From positions 1 to 6,234 of the forward strand of contig JAITEA010000139.1 in NCBI GenBank assembly GCA_031282285.1: a stretch of DNA of 6,234 bases, given 5' to 3'. The translations under genes and the position numbers were made by a program. Shown piece by piece: positions 1 through 5,852 of this stretch (position 1 is its first letter; the number at the start of each line of letters is the position of its first letter). Under the pieces are notes generated by a model that did no database searches, was not told the origin of the DNA, and worked only from the letters and a program-made list of their open reading frames with translations. This stretch comes from Helicobacteraceae bacterium (GTDB lineage Bacteria > Campylobacterota > Campylobacteria > Campylobacterales > SZUA-545).

Positions 1-33
1 ACTCAAGGTAAGGGTTTTAGCAAACCTGCTCAT
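1..33 (-). CDS. Partial gene, N-terminus only (product unknown)
   Basis: The first 11 codons of a minus-strand gene lie at the left edge, encoding MSRFAKTLTLS. Support for a real start is an AAGGAG Shine-Dalgarno sequence 8 bases upstream of the ATG (42-47). It follows the mreC operon in the same direction, after a 256-base gap that contains its own promoter-like sites, so it is probably a separate transcription unit. The basic residues followed by a short hydrophobic run could be the start of a signal peptide, but 11 residues are too few to tell. I do not recognise the product. Confidence 0.6.
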   Translation of the reverse strand, partial: MSRFAKTLTLS

Positions 34-85
34 TTCAGTTTCTCCTTTTTAATCATAGCGAATCGCCTTGTTTTTGTTTACGCAT
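30..85 (-). other. Two overlapping micro-ORFs leading into the edge gene
   Basis: On the minus strand an 10-codon ORF (85-53, MRKQKQGDSL) ends in a TGA that overlaps the ATG of an 8-codon ORF (56-30, MIKKEKLK). That ORF in turn ends in a TGA overlapping the ATG of the edge gene at 33. Both junctions are ATGA. The second ORF has a possible weak Shine-Dalgarno (AAGG, about 10 bases upstream); the first has none visible. Both peptides are lysine-rich. The arrangement could be a translationally coupled leader or could be chance in an A-rich leader. Confidence 0.25.
42..47 (-). promoter_or_regulatory. Ribosome binding site of the left-edge gene
   Basis: A full AAGGAG sits 8 bases before the ATG at 33-31 on the minus strand. 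It fixes the start of the truncated gene. It also lies inside a micro-ORF (30-56) that ends at this same start codon. Confidence 0.65.
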
Positions 86-89
86 ATCG

Positions 90-95
90 GTTATA
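90..95 (-). promoter_or_regulatory. Possible -10 box for the left-edge gene
   Basis: The minus strand reads TGTATAAC here, a TATAAC hexamer preceded by TG. Transcription would start near 82-84, giving a leader of about 50 bases before the ATG at 33. No convincing -35 hexamer is present at 16-18 bases upstream. It is one of three candidate promoters in this gap and is the closest to the gene. Confidence 0.3.
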
Positions 96-186
96 CAGAT
101 GCAATAACTTTCCAGTTATATAGAATGAAACCGCGAAAGAAGTCCAAGTAATCAACAGCAATCTAAGGCGCAACGCAAAGCCCGCA

Positions 187-221
187 ATTATAACGGACGC
201 TAACTTTTGCCCGCCGTTAAA
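187..221 (-). promoter_or_regulatory. Promoter-like module, downstream copy
   Basis: On the minus strand the 16-base box TTTAACGGCGGGCAAA (221-206) is followed after 13 bases by TATAAT (192-187) and then TGC. There is no TTGACA-like -35; the box covers that region instead. A transcript from here would run toward the left-edge gene with a leader of about 150 bases. The call rests on the perfect -10 hexamer and on the near-identical copy 50 bases upstream. Confidence 0.4.
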
Positions 222-271
222 AAGCGGCTTTTGCGCGATTATAGCGCGAGCAAACTTTGCCCGCCGTTAAA
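206..271. repeat. Direct repeat, two 16-base copies 50 bases apart
   Basis: TTTGCCCGCCGTTAAA occurs at 206-221 and again at 256-271 on the plus strand, identical over 16 bases. Each is associated with a TATAAT on the minus strand. There are only two copies with a single 34-base spacer, so this is not a CRISPR array. A local promoter or operator duplication is the simplest reading. Confidence 0.75.
238..271 (-). promoter_or_regulatory. Promoter-like module, upstream copy
   Basis: The same box (271-256, minus strand) is followed after 12 bases by TATAAT (243-238) and CGC. The hexamer lies in the loop of an imperfect inverted repeat spanning 254-230: TTTGC and GCG on one arm and CGC and GCAAA on the other, with two unpaired bases. 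That symmetry could be an operator. The module begins about 20 bases past the mreC stop codon. Confidence 0.4.
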
Positions 272-289
272 TCCAGAGGTTCGGGAAGT

Positions 290-1051
290 TCAGTCGGAAG
301 TTTCGACGATATAGAAGTAGTCGGGGTTAAACGCCGCGTAGTATGGTTTGACGATCGCTTCGATATAGGCGTTCAGACGATTTACTTTGGTAACTTTTCC
401 CACCTTAACGCCCGCGAAAAATATGCCGTCCAAGCCGTTGGTAACCACCTCGTCGCCCTCTTTTACGCTCATCCACGCGGGTATGTAGCGCACGATCATC
501 TCCTGCTCCGATCTGCCCATAACGATGCCCGGGGTTTTTTCCTCGCCGATATAGACCGAATAGGAGCACGCGCTGTCGCCGTTTAGCAGCGCTTTGGCGT
601 AACCGCCGACGGAATCCACCACGATGCCCGCCGCTTCGTTGTTGTAGATTAGCCCTTTGACCTCCGTGGGTTTGAGATCGGCGTAATCGATTATGATCTT
701 GCGCATATCTGGCAGCTCGGCGTAGCTCAAAGCGCGGACGATCCGCGCGCGAAACTTGGGCGGCGTTTCGTAGCCTTTGAGTTTGGAAAGGTTGATGATC
801 TCCGCGGCAAACGCGTTGGAAACGACCTGATCCTCTTTGAGCCGCTGGTTCTCTTCGCGCAGGCGCTCTATAGCCTCGGCTTGGTTGAAATACGCGTCGA
901 TCCACTCGTCTAAACGCTGCGTCGTAGCGAGGTAGTACGATTTGATCGCGGAAGTAACCTCTATAAGCGCGCTTCCGCTGGCGATATTAAATTTGACCAA
1001 CAGCGCGGCAAGCAGTATCGCCGCGACGATCAGCGCGATTGGTCTTAGCAT
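290..1051 (-). CDS. mreC: Cell shape-determining protein MreC
   Basis: This 253-residue protein fits MreC, the bitopic partner of MreB that links the actin-like cytoskeleton to the periplasmic peptidoglycan synthesis machinery. One membrane segment spans about residues 4-20 (PIALIVAAILLAALL), followed by a predicted coiled coil at about 45-75 (RLDEW, IERLREENQRLKED). The periplasmic beta domains follow, with the family signature GLDGIFFAGVKVGKV at 206-220. The extreme C-terminus (VKPYYAAFNPDYFYIVE) differs from the usual proteobacterial ending. The gene begins 3 bases after the mreB stop with no clear Shine-Dalgarno, which suggests translational coupling. Assignment uses position after mreB plus these domains; the sequence family is fast-evolving, so identity leans partly on context. 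No mreD follows, as in known Campylobacterota. Confidence 0.92.
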   Translation of the reverse strand: MLRPIALIVAAILLAALLVKFNIASGSALIEVTSAIKSYYLATTQRLDEWIDAYFNQAEAIERLREENQRLKEDQVVSNAFAAEIINLSKLKGYETPPKFRARIVRALSYAELPDMRKIIIDYADLKPTEVKGLIYNNEAAGIVVDSVGGYAKALLNGDSACSYSVYIGEEKTPGIVMGRSEQEMIVRYIPAWMSVKEGDEVVTNGLDGIFFAGVKVGKVTKVNRLNAYIEAIVKPYYAAFNPDYFYIVETSD

Positions 1052-1054
1052 ATC

Positions 1055-2092
1055 TTACGAGTCGTAAGCGATCTGTTGCAGGAAATCGATCTCTTCAAGC
1101 ACGCGCCCCGCGCCTTTGGCAACCGCCAAAAGCGGCTCTTCGGCGACATATACGGGCAGTCTGGTCGCTTCCGATAAAAACTTGTCGATCCCCTTTAACA
1201 ACGCGCCGCCGCCGGCTAGAATAATGCCGTTTTCCACAATATCCCCCGCCAGATCGGGCGGCGTTACCTCTAGTACATCTTTGAGCGCGTCGAGAATATC
1301 TTTGAGCGTATCCTGCGTAGCCTCTCTGGCGTCGTCGCTGGTGAATTCGATGCCCGCCAGCAAACCGGTGATCTGATCGCGCCCTTTGACGAACATCGAC
1401 AACTGCTCTCTTGGCGCCACGGCGTTGCCGATCTCGATCTTGATCTCCTCGGCGACGCGCTCGCCGATCAGCAGGTTGTGCTTGCGCTTGATGTAATCGA
1501 CGATCGCCATATCCAGCTTATCGCCCGCGACGCGGATCGATTTGCTGATCACCAATCCGCCTAGCGAAACGACGCCGATCTCGGTGGTGCCGCCGCCGAT
1601 ATCCACCACCAGCGAACCGCGCGGCTCTTTCACGGGCAGCCCCGCGCCGATCGCCGCCGCCATAGGCTCTTCGATCAGATAGACCTCGCGCGCGCCCGCG
1701 CTCATAGCGGACTCTTTGATCGCCTTGCGCTCCACCTGCGTTACGCCGTAAGGGACGCCGACGACTATGCGGGGGCGGACGAACGCTTTGCGGCGATGCA
1801 CCTTCTCGATGAAGTAGCGAATCATTCGCTCGGTCATCTCGAAGTCCGCGATCACGCCGTCTCTCATCGGGCGGATCGCCACGATGTTGCCCGGGGTTTT
1901 GCCGACCATCTCTTTGGCTTCGTGCCCGACCGCCAGAATGCGCGTGCGCCCCGCGGCGTCGCGCTGAATAGCCACCACGCTCGGCTCGTTGATCGCTATG
2001 CCCTGTCCCTTGACGATAACGACGGTGTTGGCGGTGCCTAGATCGATCGCTATGTCGCTGGAGAACAGCCCTATAAGTTTGTCAAAAAACAT
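1055..2092 (-). CDS. mreB: Rod shape-determining protein MreB (bacterial actin)
   Basis: MreB is an ATP-dependent actin homologue that forms membrane-bound filaments guiding lateral wall synthesis. At 345 residues it has normal family length. Visible motifs are the phosphate-1 loop DLGTANT (17-23), LIEEPMAAAIGAGLPV (139-154), which holds the catalytic-region glutamate, the phosphate-2 loop DIGGGTTEIG (164-173) and the adenosine motif LAGGGALLKGID (292-303). The N-terminal MFFDKLIGLF is hydrophobic and amphipathic, in keeping with the membrane-binding helix of Gram-negative MreB. The gene starts 9 bases after the clpX stop, and its AAGGA ribosome binding site overlaps that stop codon, so it is probably coupled to clpX. 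It reads into mreC. No abnormal feature is seen. Confidence 0.97.
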   Translation of the reverse strand: MFFDKLIGLFSSDIAIDLGTANTVVIVKGQGIAINEPSVVAIQRDAAGRTRILAVGHEAKEMVGKTPGNIVAIRPMRDGVIADFEMTERMIRYFIEKVHRRKAFVRPRIVVGVPYGVTQVERKAIKESAMSAGAREVYLIEEPMAAAIGAGLPVKEPRGSLVVDIGGGTTEIGVVSLGGLVISKSIRVAGDKLDMAIVDYIKRKHNLLIGERVAEEIKIEIGNAVAPREQLSMFVKGRDQITGLLAGIEFTSDDAREATQDTLKDILDALKDVLEVTPPDLAGDIVENGIILAGGGALLKGIDKFLSEATRLPVYVAEEPLLAVAKGAGRVLEEIDFLQQIAYDS

Positions 2093-2101
2093 AATCTTCC
2101 T

Positions 2102-3331
2102 TTAAGCGCTCATCTTTTCCCGAGCGGGTTTGATATAAAGAGGCTTCTCTTGGTTCTGTACGCAACTGGCGTTGATCACCACCTCGTAACCTCTAAGCTC
2201 CGGCAGTTCGTACATACTTTCGCAAGTAACCTTCTCGAGAATCGATCGCAGCCCGCGCGCGCCCGTTTTGCGCTTAATGGCTTGCTTGGCTATGGCGCGG
2301 ATCGCGTCGTCTTCAAAGGTGAGCTTCACCCCGTCGATGGCAAAGAGCTTGCGGTACTGCTTCAAAAGCGCGTTTTTCGGTTCGGTCATTACGCGCATCA
2401 GATCGTCCTCTTCCAGCTCGTTGAGCGTCGTGATCACATGAAGCCGCCCGATCAGCTCTGGAATCAAGCCGTAATGCACCAGATCGTCGGGTTCGGCTTG
2501 ATTGACGAGCGCTTTGGCGTCTTTTGCTATCGTCGCTTTCGCGCGGGTGAATCCTAGCGAGTTTTTGCCTAGCCTGCGCGAGATAATCTCCTCCAGCCCG
2601 TCAAACGCGCCGCCGCACACAAAGAGGATATTGGTCGTGTCCATCTGTACATAGTCCTGCTGCTGCGGGTGTTTGCGCCCGCCGCGCGAGGCTACATTGA
2701 CCTGCGCGCCCTCGACAATCTTCAACAGCGCCTGCTGAACGCCCTCGCCGCTCACGTCGCGGGTGATCGATCTGTTTTCGCTAAGCCGCGCGATCTTGTC
2801 GATCTCGTCGATAAAAACTATGCCGCGCTCGGCTTTTTTCAGATCGCCGCCCGCGTTTTGCAACAGCTTGGTGAGGATATTTTCCACATCCTCGCCCACA
2901 TAACCCGCTTCGGTCAAGCTGGTGGCGTCGGCGATAGCGATCGGCACATCGAGATAGCGAGCCAGCGTCTGCGCCATCAGCGTTTTGCCGCTGCCGGTGG
3001 GACCGATCAGCAAAACGTTCGATTTCGATATTTCGCTCTCGTCCTCGATCTCGTGCTGGCGGAATATGCGCTTGTAGTGGTTATAGACCGCGATCGCGAA
3101 GGTTTTTTTCGCGTCTTCCTGCCCGATCACATAGCCGTCTAATATCTCTTTGAGCGCTTTGGGGCTGAACTCGGTCATATCAATCGCTTTGAACTGCGCC
3201 TGCTCGTAGTCGTTCAGCACCTTATACGCGCTGACGACGCAGCTTTTGCATATCTTAGCCTCGCTTCCGGCTATGATCGGATTGTCTTCGCTCTCCGCCG
3301 CGCCGCAGAAACTGCATGTTTTAACCGACAT
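2102..3331 (-). CDS. clpX: ATP-dependent Clp protease ATP-binding subunit ClpX
   Basis: ClpX is the AAA+ unfoldase that recognises tagged substrates and threads them into ClpP in the cytoplasm. The 409-residue protein has an N-terminal zinc-binding domain with Cys6, Cys9, Cys28 and Cys31. Walker A is GPTGSGKT (110-117), the pore-1 loop GYVG (143-146), Walker B IVFIDEID (171-178), the RKH pore loop 219-221, the arginine finger in PELIGR (Arg296) and sensor 2 in GARGLR (Arg359). The ClpP-docking tripeptide is LGF (259-261) in place of the IGF of E. coli, a conservative change. The start codon directly abuts the lpxA stop, with a GAGG-type ribosome binding site inside lpxA. ClpP is not encoded here, as expected for this gene order. 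All functional elements appear intact. Confidence 0.98.
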   Translation of the reverse strand: MSVKTCSFCGAAESEDNPIIAGSEAKICKSCVVSAYKVLNDYEQAQFKAIDMTEFSPKALKEILDGYVIGQEDAKKTFAIAVYNHYKRIFRQHEIEDESEISKSNVLLIGPTGSGKTLMAQTLARYLDVPIAIADATSLTEAGYVGEDVENILTKLLQNAGGDLKKAERGIVFIDEIDKIARLSENRSITRDVSGEGVQQALLKIVEGAQVNVASRGGRKHPQQQDYVQMDTTNILFVCGGAFDGLEEIISRRLGKNSLGFTRAKATIAKDAKALVNQAEPDDLVHYGLIPELIGRLHVITTLNELEEDDLMRVMTEPKNALLKQYRKLFAIDGVKLTFEDDAIRAIAKQAIKRKTGARGLRSILEKVTCESMYELPELRGYEVVINASCVQNQEKPLYIKPAREKMSA

Positions 3332-4135
3332 TTATACTTCCTCTTTTTCTTGCGCAAGATGAGCGCGCGCGACGCCGCGTTTGCTCGCGACGATAAATTC
3401 GCAAAACGATCCCGCCTCGCGGCTCAATCCGCCGCGATCGAGCGCTTTTCGCGCCGCCGTGGCGGGCGCGCTTTGCGTTCTGAAAACCTCTTTGTATATC
3501 GGCTTGAGCGCGTCGATCGCCTCTCTTGAAAAGCGCCTTCGCAACCCAATAAGATTAAGCCCTTTAACCTTGGCGCGGTTGCCCTCCGCCAAAACAAAGG
3601 GCGGAATATCCTGACTTACCGCGCTGGCGCCCGCAATCATAGCGTATGAACCTATGCGCGTAAACTGATGTATCGCGCTCATACCGCCTATCACCGCGAA
3701 ATCGCCGATCTCCACATGCCCCGCGAGCGCGACAAAGTTGGCGATAATGCAGCCGGCGCCGATCTGATTGTCGTGCGCCACATGCACATGCCCCATCAAC
3801 AGGCAGTCGTCGCCGATCCGCGTTACGCCGCCGCCGCCGACGGTGCCGATATTGATCTGGCAAAACTCTCTGATCGTTACGCGATCGCCGATTATTAATC
3901 TGGTCGGCTCGCCGTCGTATTTCAAATCCTGCGGCGCGGTTCCGATCGAGGCGAGCGGAAAAATCTTACAATTTGCGCCGATCGTTGTTCGCCCCTCGAT
4001 GTGCGCGCCGCGCCCGATCGAACTGCCCTCGCCGATCGAAACCTCTTTGCCCACGAAGGCGTACGCGCCTACGACGACGGTTTTGGCGATCGACGCGCCC
4101 TCTTCTATTATAGCTGTTGCGTGAATGTTTAACAT
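3332..4135 (-). CDS. lpxA: Acyl-ACP--UDP-N-acetylglucosamine O-acyltransferase LpxA
   Basis: LpxA carries out the first step of lipid A synthesis, moving a 3-hydroxyacyl chain from acyl carrier protein to the 3-OH of UDP-GlcNAc in the cytoplasm. The 267 residues show the left-handed beta-helix hexapeptide repeat from the start (for example IEEGASI, VSIGEGSSI) to about residue 180, followed by a helical tail. By comparison with E. coli LpxA recalled from memory, the catalytic His125 corresponds to His121 in HVAHD, and His122, His144 and His160 correspond to His118, His140 and His156. The E. coli chain-length ruler residue Gly173 corresponds to Gly169. The gene begins 3 bases after fabZ with no strong ribosome binding site, so coupling to fabZ translation is likely. 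Confidence 0.97.
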   Translation of the reverse strand: MLNIHATAIIEEGASIAKTVVVGAYAFVGKEVSIGEGSSIGRGAHIEGRTTIGANCKIFPLASIGTAPQDLKYDGEPTRLIIGDRVTIREFCQINIGTVGGGGVTRIGDDCLLMGHVHVAHDNQIGAGCIIANFVALAGHVEIGDFAVIGGMSAIHQFTRIGSYAMIAGASAVSQDIPPFVLAEGNRAKVKGLNLIGLRRRFSREAIDALKPIYKEVFRTQSAPATAARKALDRGGLSREAGSFCEFIVASKRGVARAHLAQEKEEV

Positions 4136-4138
4136 ATA

Positions 4139-4591
4139 TTATTTTTCTTTATCTACTACCATAGCTTTCAACTGCGCTTCGCAAGCCAGATCGCCGTCCA
4201 CAAACGCCTTGCCGTCCAGTACCCAGACCGCGCCCTTGCGCTTGATAACGCCGACTTTATAATCGAGCCTGTCGCCCGGGCGTATAGGCTTTCTGAACTT
4301 TGCCGAGTCGATGCTCATAAAATATACGACTTTGTTTTTCGTCGCCTCCTCGCTCATATCGCCCGTATAGAACGCCAGCACCGCGCCCGCCTGCGCCATT
4401 CCCTCTATGATCATCACGCCCGGGTAGATGGGGTGATCTGGAAAATGCCCCTGAAACACGGGTTCGCTGATCGAGATGTTTTTGTACGCCTCGACATACT
4501 CGCCCACCTTGACCTCGGTAACGCGATCAACCAGCAGAAACGGCACCCTGTGCGGTAGAATCCTCTGAATCTGAGTTACATCCAGCGTCAT
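4139..4591 (-). CDS. fabZ: 3-hydroxyacyl-[acyl-carrier-protein] dehydratase FabZ
   Basis: FabZ dehydrates 3-hydroxyacyl-ACP to trans-2-enoyl-ACP in fatty acid elongation, and so competes with LpxA for the same acyl-ACP pool. The 150-residue protein is a single hot-dog domain of the usual length. The active-site block [20 protein letters not shown] contains His49 and Glu63, matching the catalytic His/Glu pair of the family. The N-terminal [17 protein letters not shown] is also typical. It is the first gene of the operon. Its start is supported by an AAGGAG ribosome binding site (4596-4601) 4 bases upstream. Pairing with lpxA next door is common across Gram-negative bacteria. Confidence 0.97.
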   Translation of the reverse strand: MTLDVTQIQRILPHRVPFLLVDRVTEVKVGEYVEAYKNISISEPVFQGHFPDHPIYPGVMIIEGMAQAGAVLAFYTGDMSEEATKNKVVYFMSIDSAKFRKPIRPGDRLDYKVGVIKRKGAVWVLDGKAFVDGDLACEAQLKAMVVDKEK

Positions 4592-4595
4592 AACG

Positions 4596-4601
4596 CTCCT
4601 T
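4596..4601 (-). promoter_or_regulatory. Ribosome binding site of fabZ
   Basis: AAGGAG on the minus strand lies 4 bases before the fabZ ATG. It is the strongest ribosome binding site of the operon; lpxA and mreC have none as good. Confidence 0.7.
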
Positions 4602-4609
4602 CTTGCCGA

Positions 4610-4615
4610 TATAAT
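4610..4615 (+). promoter_or_regulatory. Upstream TATAAT of the hydrolase gene
   Basis: A perfect TATAAT followed by CGCG lies on the plus strand, 52 bases upstream of a second one at 4662. The two surroundings are alike: TTGCC just before, and a TTTTAC or TTTAC about ten bases after. If used, it would give the hydrolase gene a leader of about 80 bases. It lies close to the fabZ start and could conflict with that promoter. Confidence 0.35.
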
Positions 4616-4622
4616 CGCGGGT

Positions 4623-4628
4623 ATTTTA
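4623..4628 (-). promoter_or_regulatory. Possible -10 box of the fabZ operon
   Basis: TAAAAT on the minus strand would place transcription start near 4616, about 25 bases ahead of the fabZ ATG. No -35 hexamer resembling TTGACA is found 16-18 bases further up. The operon must start in this 111-base divergent gap, since the gene upstream runs the other way, but the exact box is uncertain. Confidence 0.35.
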
Positions 4629-4667
4629 CTTAAGCGGCGCTAAAACTCATCGCCTTTTGCCTATAAT
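4629..4667 (+). promoter_or_regulatory. Main candidate promoter of the hydrolase gene
   Basis: TATAAT at 4662-4667, followed by TGCC, lies about 35 bases ahead of the start codon. Sixteen bases upstream of it is CTTAAGCGGCGCTAAAA (4629-4645), which resembles the box found twice in the 206-271 region upstream of minus-strand TATAAT sites. No standard -35 hexamer is present. Confidence 0.5.
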
Positions 4668-4691
4668 TGCCAAACTTTACCTTTACCCCAT

Positions 4692-4696
4692 AGGAG
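4692..4696 (+). promoter_or_regulatory. Ribosome binding site of the hydrolase gene
   Basis: AGGAG lies 6 bases before the ATG at 4703 and decides this start. Confidence 0.7.
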
Positions 4697-4702
4697 CGCT
4701 TT

Positions 4703-5542
4703 ATGAAGATACTGATCTGCGCGTTTGCGGCGCTGAGTTTCGCTTTGGCGGAGGGCGGCGCGTTTCGTTACGATCTTGGCGATCTTGAGATAATCGCGAT
4801 CAAGGATACCGACACTAATATGGGCAAGGAGATTTTGGAAAACCCCGACGCGCCCATAGTCAAAAGCGCGCTTGCCGACAACCAAAACCACTCGTCGATC
4901 AACGCTTTTGTAGCGCGATCAAAAACGCCGCAATCAGCGACGCCGACCGTCTTGGTGGATACCGGACTTGGCAAATCGCTGTTTGAAAATCTGCGATCGG
5001 CGGGCGTAACGCCAGAATCGGTTAGGATCGTCGCGATCACCCATATGCACGGCGATCATATTGGCGGCTTGACCAAAGACGGCAAACCGACCTTCCCCGC
5101 GGCGCGGGTGCTGTTGCCAAAACTTGATCTGGAGTATTGGCTTGGCAGCGGCGAAGAGAACAAAAAGGCGGCGCAAACCTTGCAAGCGGCGTACGGCGAT
5201 AGGCTCGCGACCTTCGAGTGGGATAGCCAGATCGCGCCGAATATTTTGGCGCTCAAAGCCGAAGGGCATACGCCCGGGCATACCGCCTTCGAGGTGAAAT
5301 CCGGCGATAAGAAACTGCTGATAATAGCCGATCTGATCCACTCGTTCAAAGTCCAGTTTGCCGATCCGACTCAGAGCGTGATCTACGATATCGATCCCGT
5401 TTTGGCGGCTTCCACGCGCGTAAAACTGCTCAACTACGCCGCCAACGCCAATATGCCGATCGCGGGTATGCATATCCCTTTCCCCGGCATCGGCAAAGTC
5501 GTTAAAGAGGGGCGCGGCTACCGCTTCGAGCCAATCGAATAA
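4703..5542 (+). CDS. Exported metallo-beta-lactamase-fold hydrolase
   Basis: This 279-residue protein belongs to the metallo-beta-lactamase superfamily, which uses a dinuclear metal site to hydrolyse esters, lactones, amides or phosphotriesters. The metal ligands are visible: the HMHGDH motif (114-119), the GHTPGH block (188-193), Asp210 in IADLIH and His257 in AGMHIPFPG. The C-terminal pattern of ADLIH, then DP-type helix, then GMHIPFPGIGKV resembles the branch that includes methyl parathion hydrolase and related lactonases, but the substrate cannot be deduced. Residues 1-16 (MKILICAFAALSFALA) form a signal peptide with a likely cut after ALA, so it should act in the periplasm. It is transcribed divergently from fabZ and appears monocistronic. 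No clear rho-independent terminator follows; a cluster of hairpins begins 30 bases downstream. Confidence 0.88.
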   Translation: MKILICAFAALSFALAEGGAFRYDLGDLEIIAIKDTDTNMGKEILENPDAPIVKSALADNQNHSSINAFVARSKTPQSATPTVLVDTGLGKSLFENLRSAGVTPESVRIVAITHMHGDHIGGLTKDGKPTFPAARVLLPKLDLEYWLGSGEENKKAAQTLQAAYGDRLATFEWDSQIAPNILALKAEGHTPGHTAFEVKSGDKKLLIIADLIHSFKVQFADPTQSVIYDIDPVLAASTRVKLLNYAANANMPIAGMHIPFPGIGKVVKEGRGYRFEPIE

Positions 5543-5570
5543 GCCCACCCCCCGCCGCCAATTCCCCTTA

Positions 5571-5690
5571 TGCGAGCGTCGCTTACGCTCCGCTTCCTCC
5601 GCGATTCCTTGCTCCCTTCGGGAGCTTCGGTCGGAGGCTTCGCCTCCTATCGCTTCGCCCCCGAGAAGGGGGGGTAGGGGGGTTTCCCCT
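5571..5690 (+). repeat. Dispersed hairpin element, copy A (longest)
   Basis: The head holds three successive hairpins: GAGCGT/ACGCTC (5574-5590), GCTCCC-ttc-GGGAGC (5611-5625) and GGAGGC-ttc-GCCTCC (5633-5647). The tail (5651-5685) begins CGCTTCGCC, makes a CCCCC-gagaa-GGGGG hairpin, then has runs of seven and six G separated by TA and ends in TTT. The same head and tail order recurs in copies C and D. It starts 28 bases after the hydrolase stop and may act as its transcription stop by structure, although no U-tract follows. Confidence 0.7.
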
Positions 5691-5702
5691 CTCTCTCCTA
5701 AC

Positions 5703-5728
5703 ACGAGCGTCGCTTTGCCCCACTTCGC
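5703..5728 (+). repeat. Dispersed hairpin element, head fragment B
   Basis: The bases CGAGCGTCGCTT repeat the head of copy A (5573-5584) and are followed by a diverged CCCACTTCGC. The hairpin arm ACGCTC and the G-rich tail are missing, so this is a fragment. It joins directly to the dRS3-like palindrome. Confidence 0.4.
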
Positions 5729-5738
5729 TTTTCCCGTC

Positions 5739-5758
5739 ATTCCCGCACAGGCGGGAAT
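5739..5758. repeat. dRS3-like palindrome
   Basis: ATTCCCGC-acag-GCGGGAAT is a perfect 8-bp inverted repeat with a 4-base loop. It fits the 20-base pattern ATTCCC-N8-GGGAAT of the neisserial dRS3 repeat, and its flanks (CCGTC before, CCA after) also match the widespread CGTCATTCCCGC-type intergenic repeat known in many proteobacteria. In Neisseria such sites flank repeat arrays and serve as phage integration sites; whether it has a role here is unknown. Confidence 0.7.
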
Positions 5759-5852
5759 CCATTTTAAAAACTATCGGAACACAAAAATGATCGGGGACGC
5801 ATTCTTTCTCCTCGCGCCTTGAGACTCCTTTTAGATCGCGTATTGAGCGTCT

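Noticed and set aside
213..228. Terminator after mreC
   Set aside because: GCCG and CGGC make only a 4-bp stem on the minus strand, with the T-run in the loop instead of after the stem.
206..271. CRISPR-like direct repeats
   Set aside because: Only two copies and one spacer are present, the repeat is 16 bases, and each copy is tied to a TATAAT, so a promoter duplication fits better.
2150..3142. Plus-strand open frames across clpX
   Set aside because: They are antisense shadows of a fully conserved clpX with no ribosome binding sites or recognisable domains.
5668..5682. G-quadruplex in the G7-TA-G6 run
   Set aside because: There are only two long G-runs, so a stable single-strand quadruplex would need splitting of runs; pairing with the adjacent C-runs is more likely.
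4934..5740. A 268-codon minus-strand open frame
   Set aside because: It lies antisense to the hydrolase gene, has no family motif, and starts within the repeat element. The plus-strand frame has the metal-binding motifs, signal peptide and ribosome binding site.
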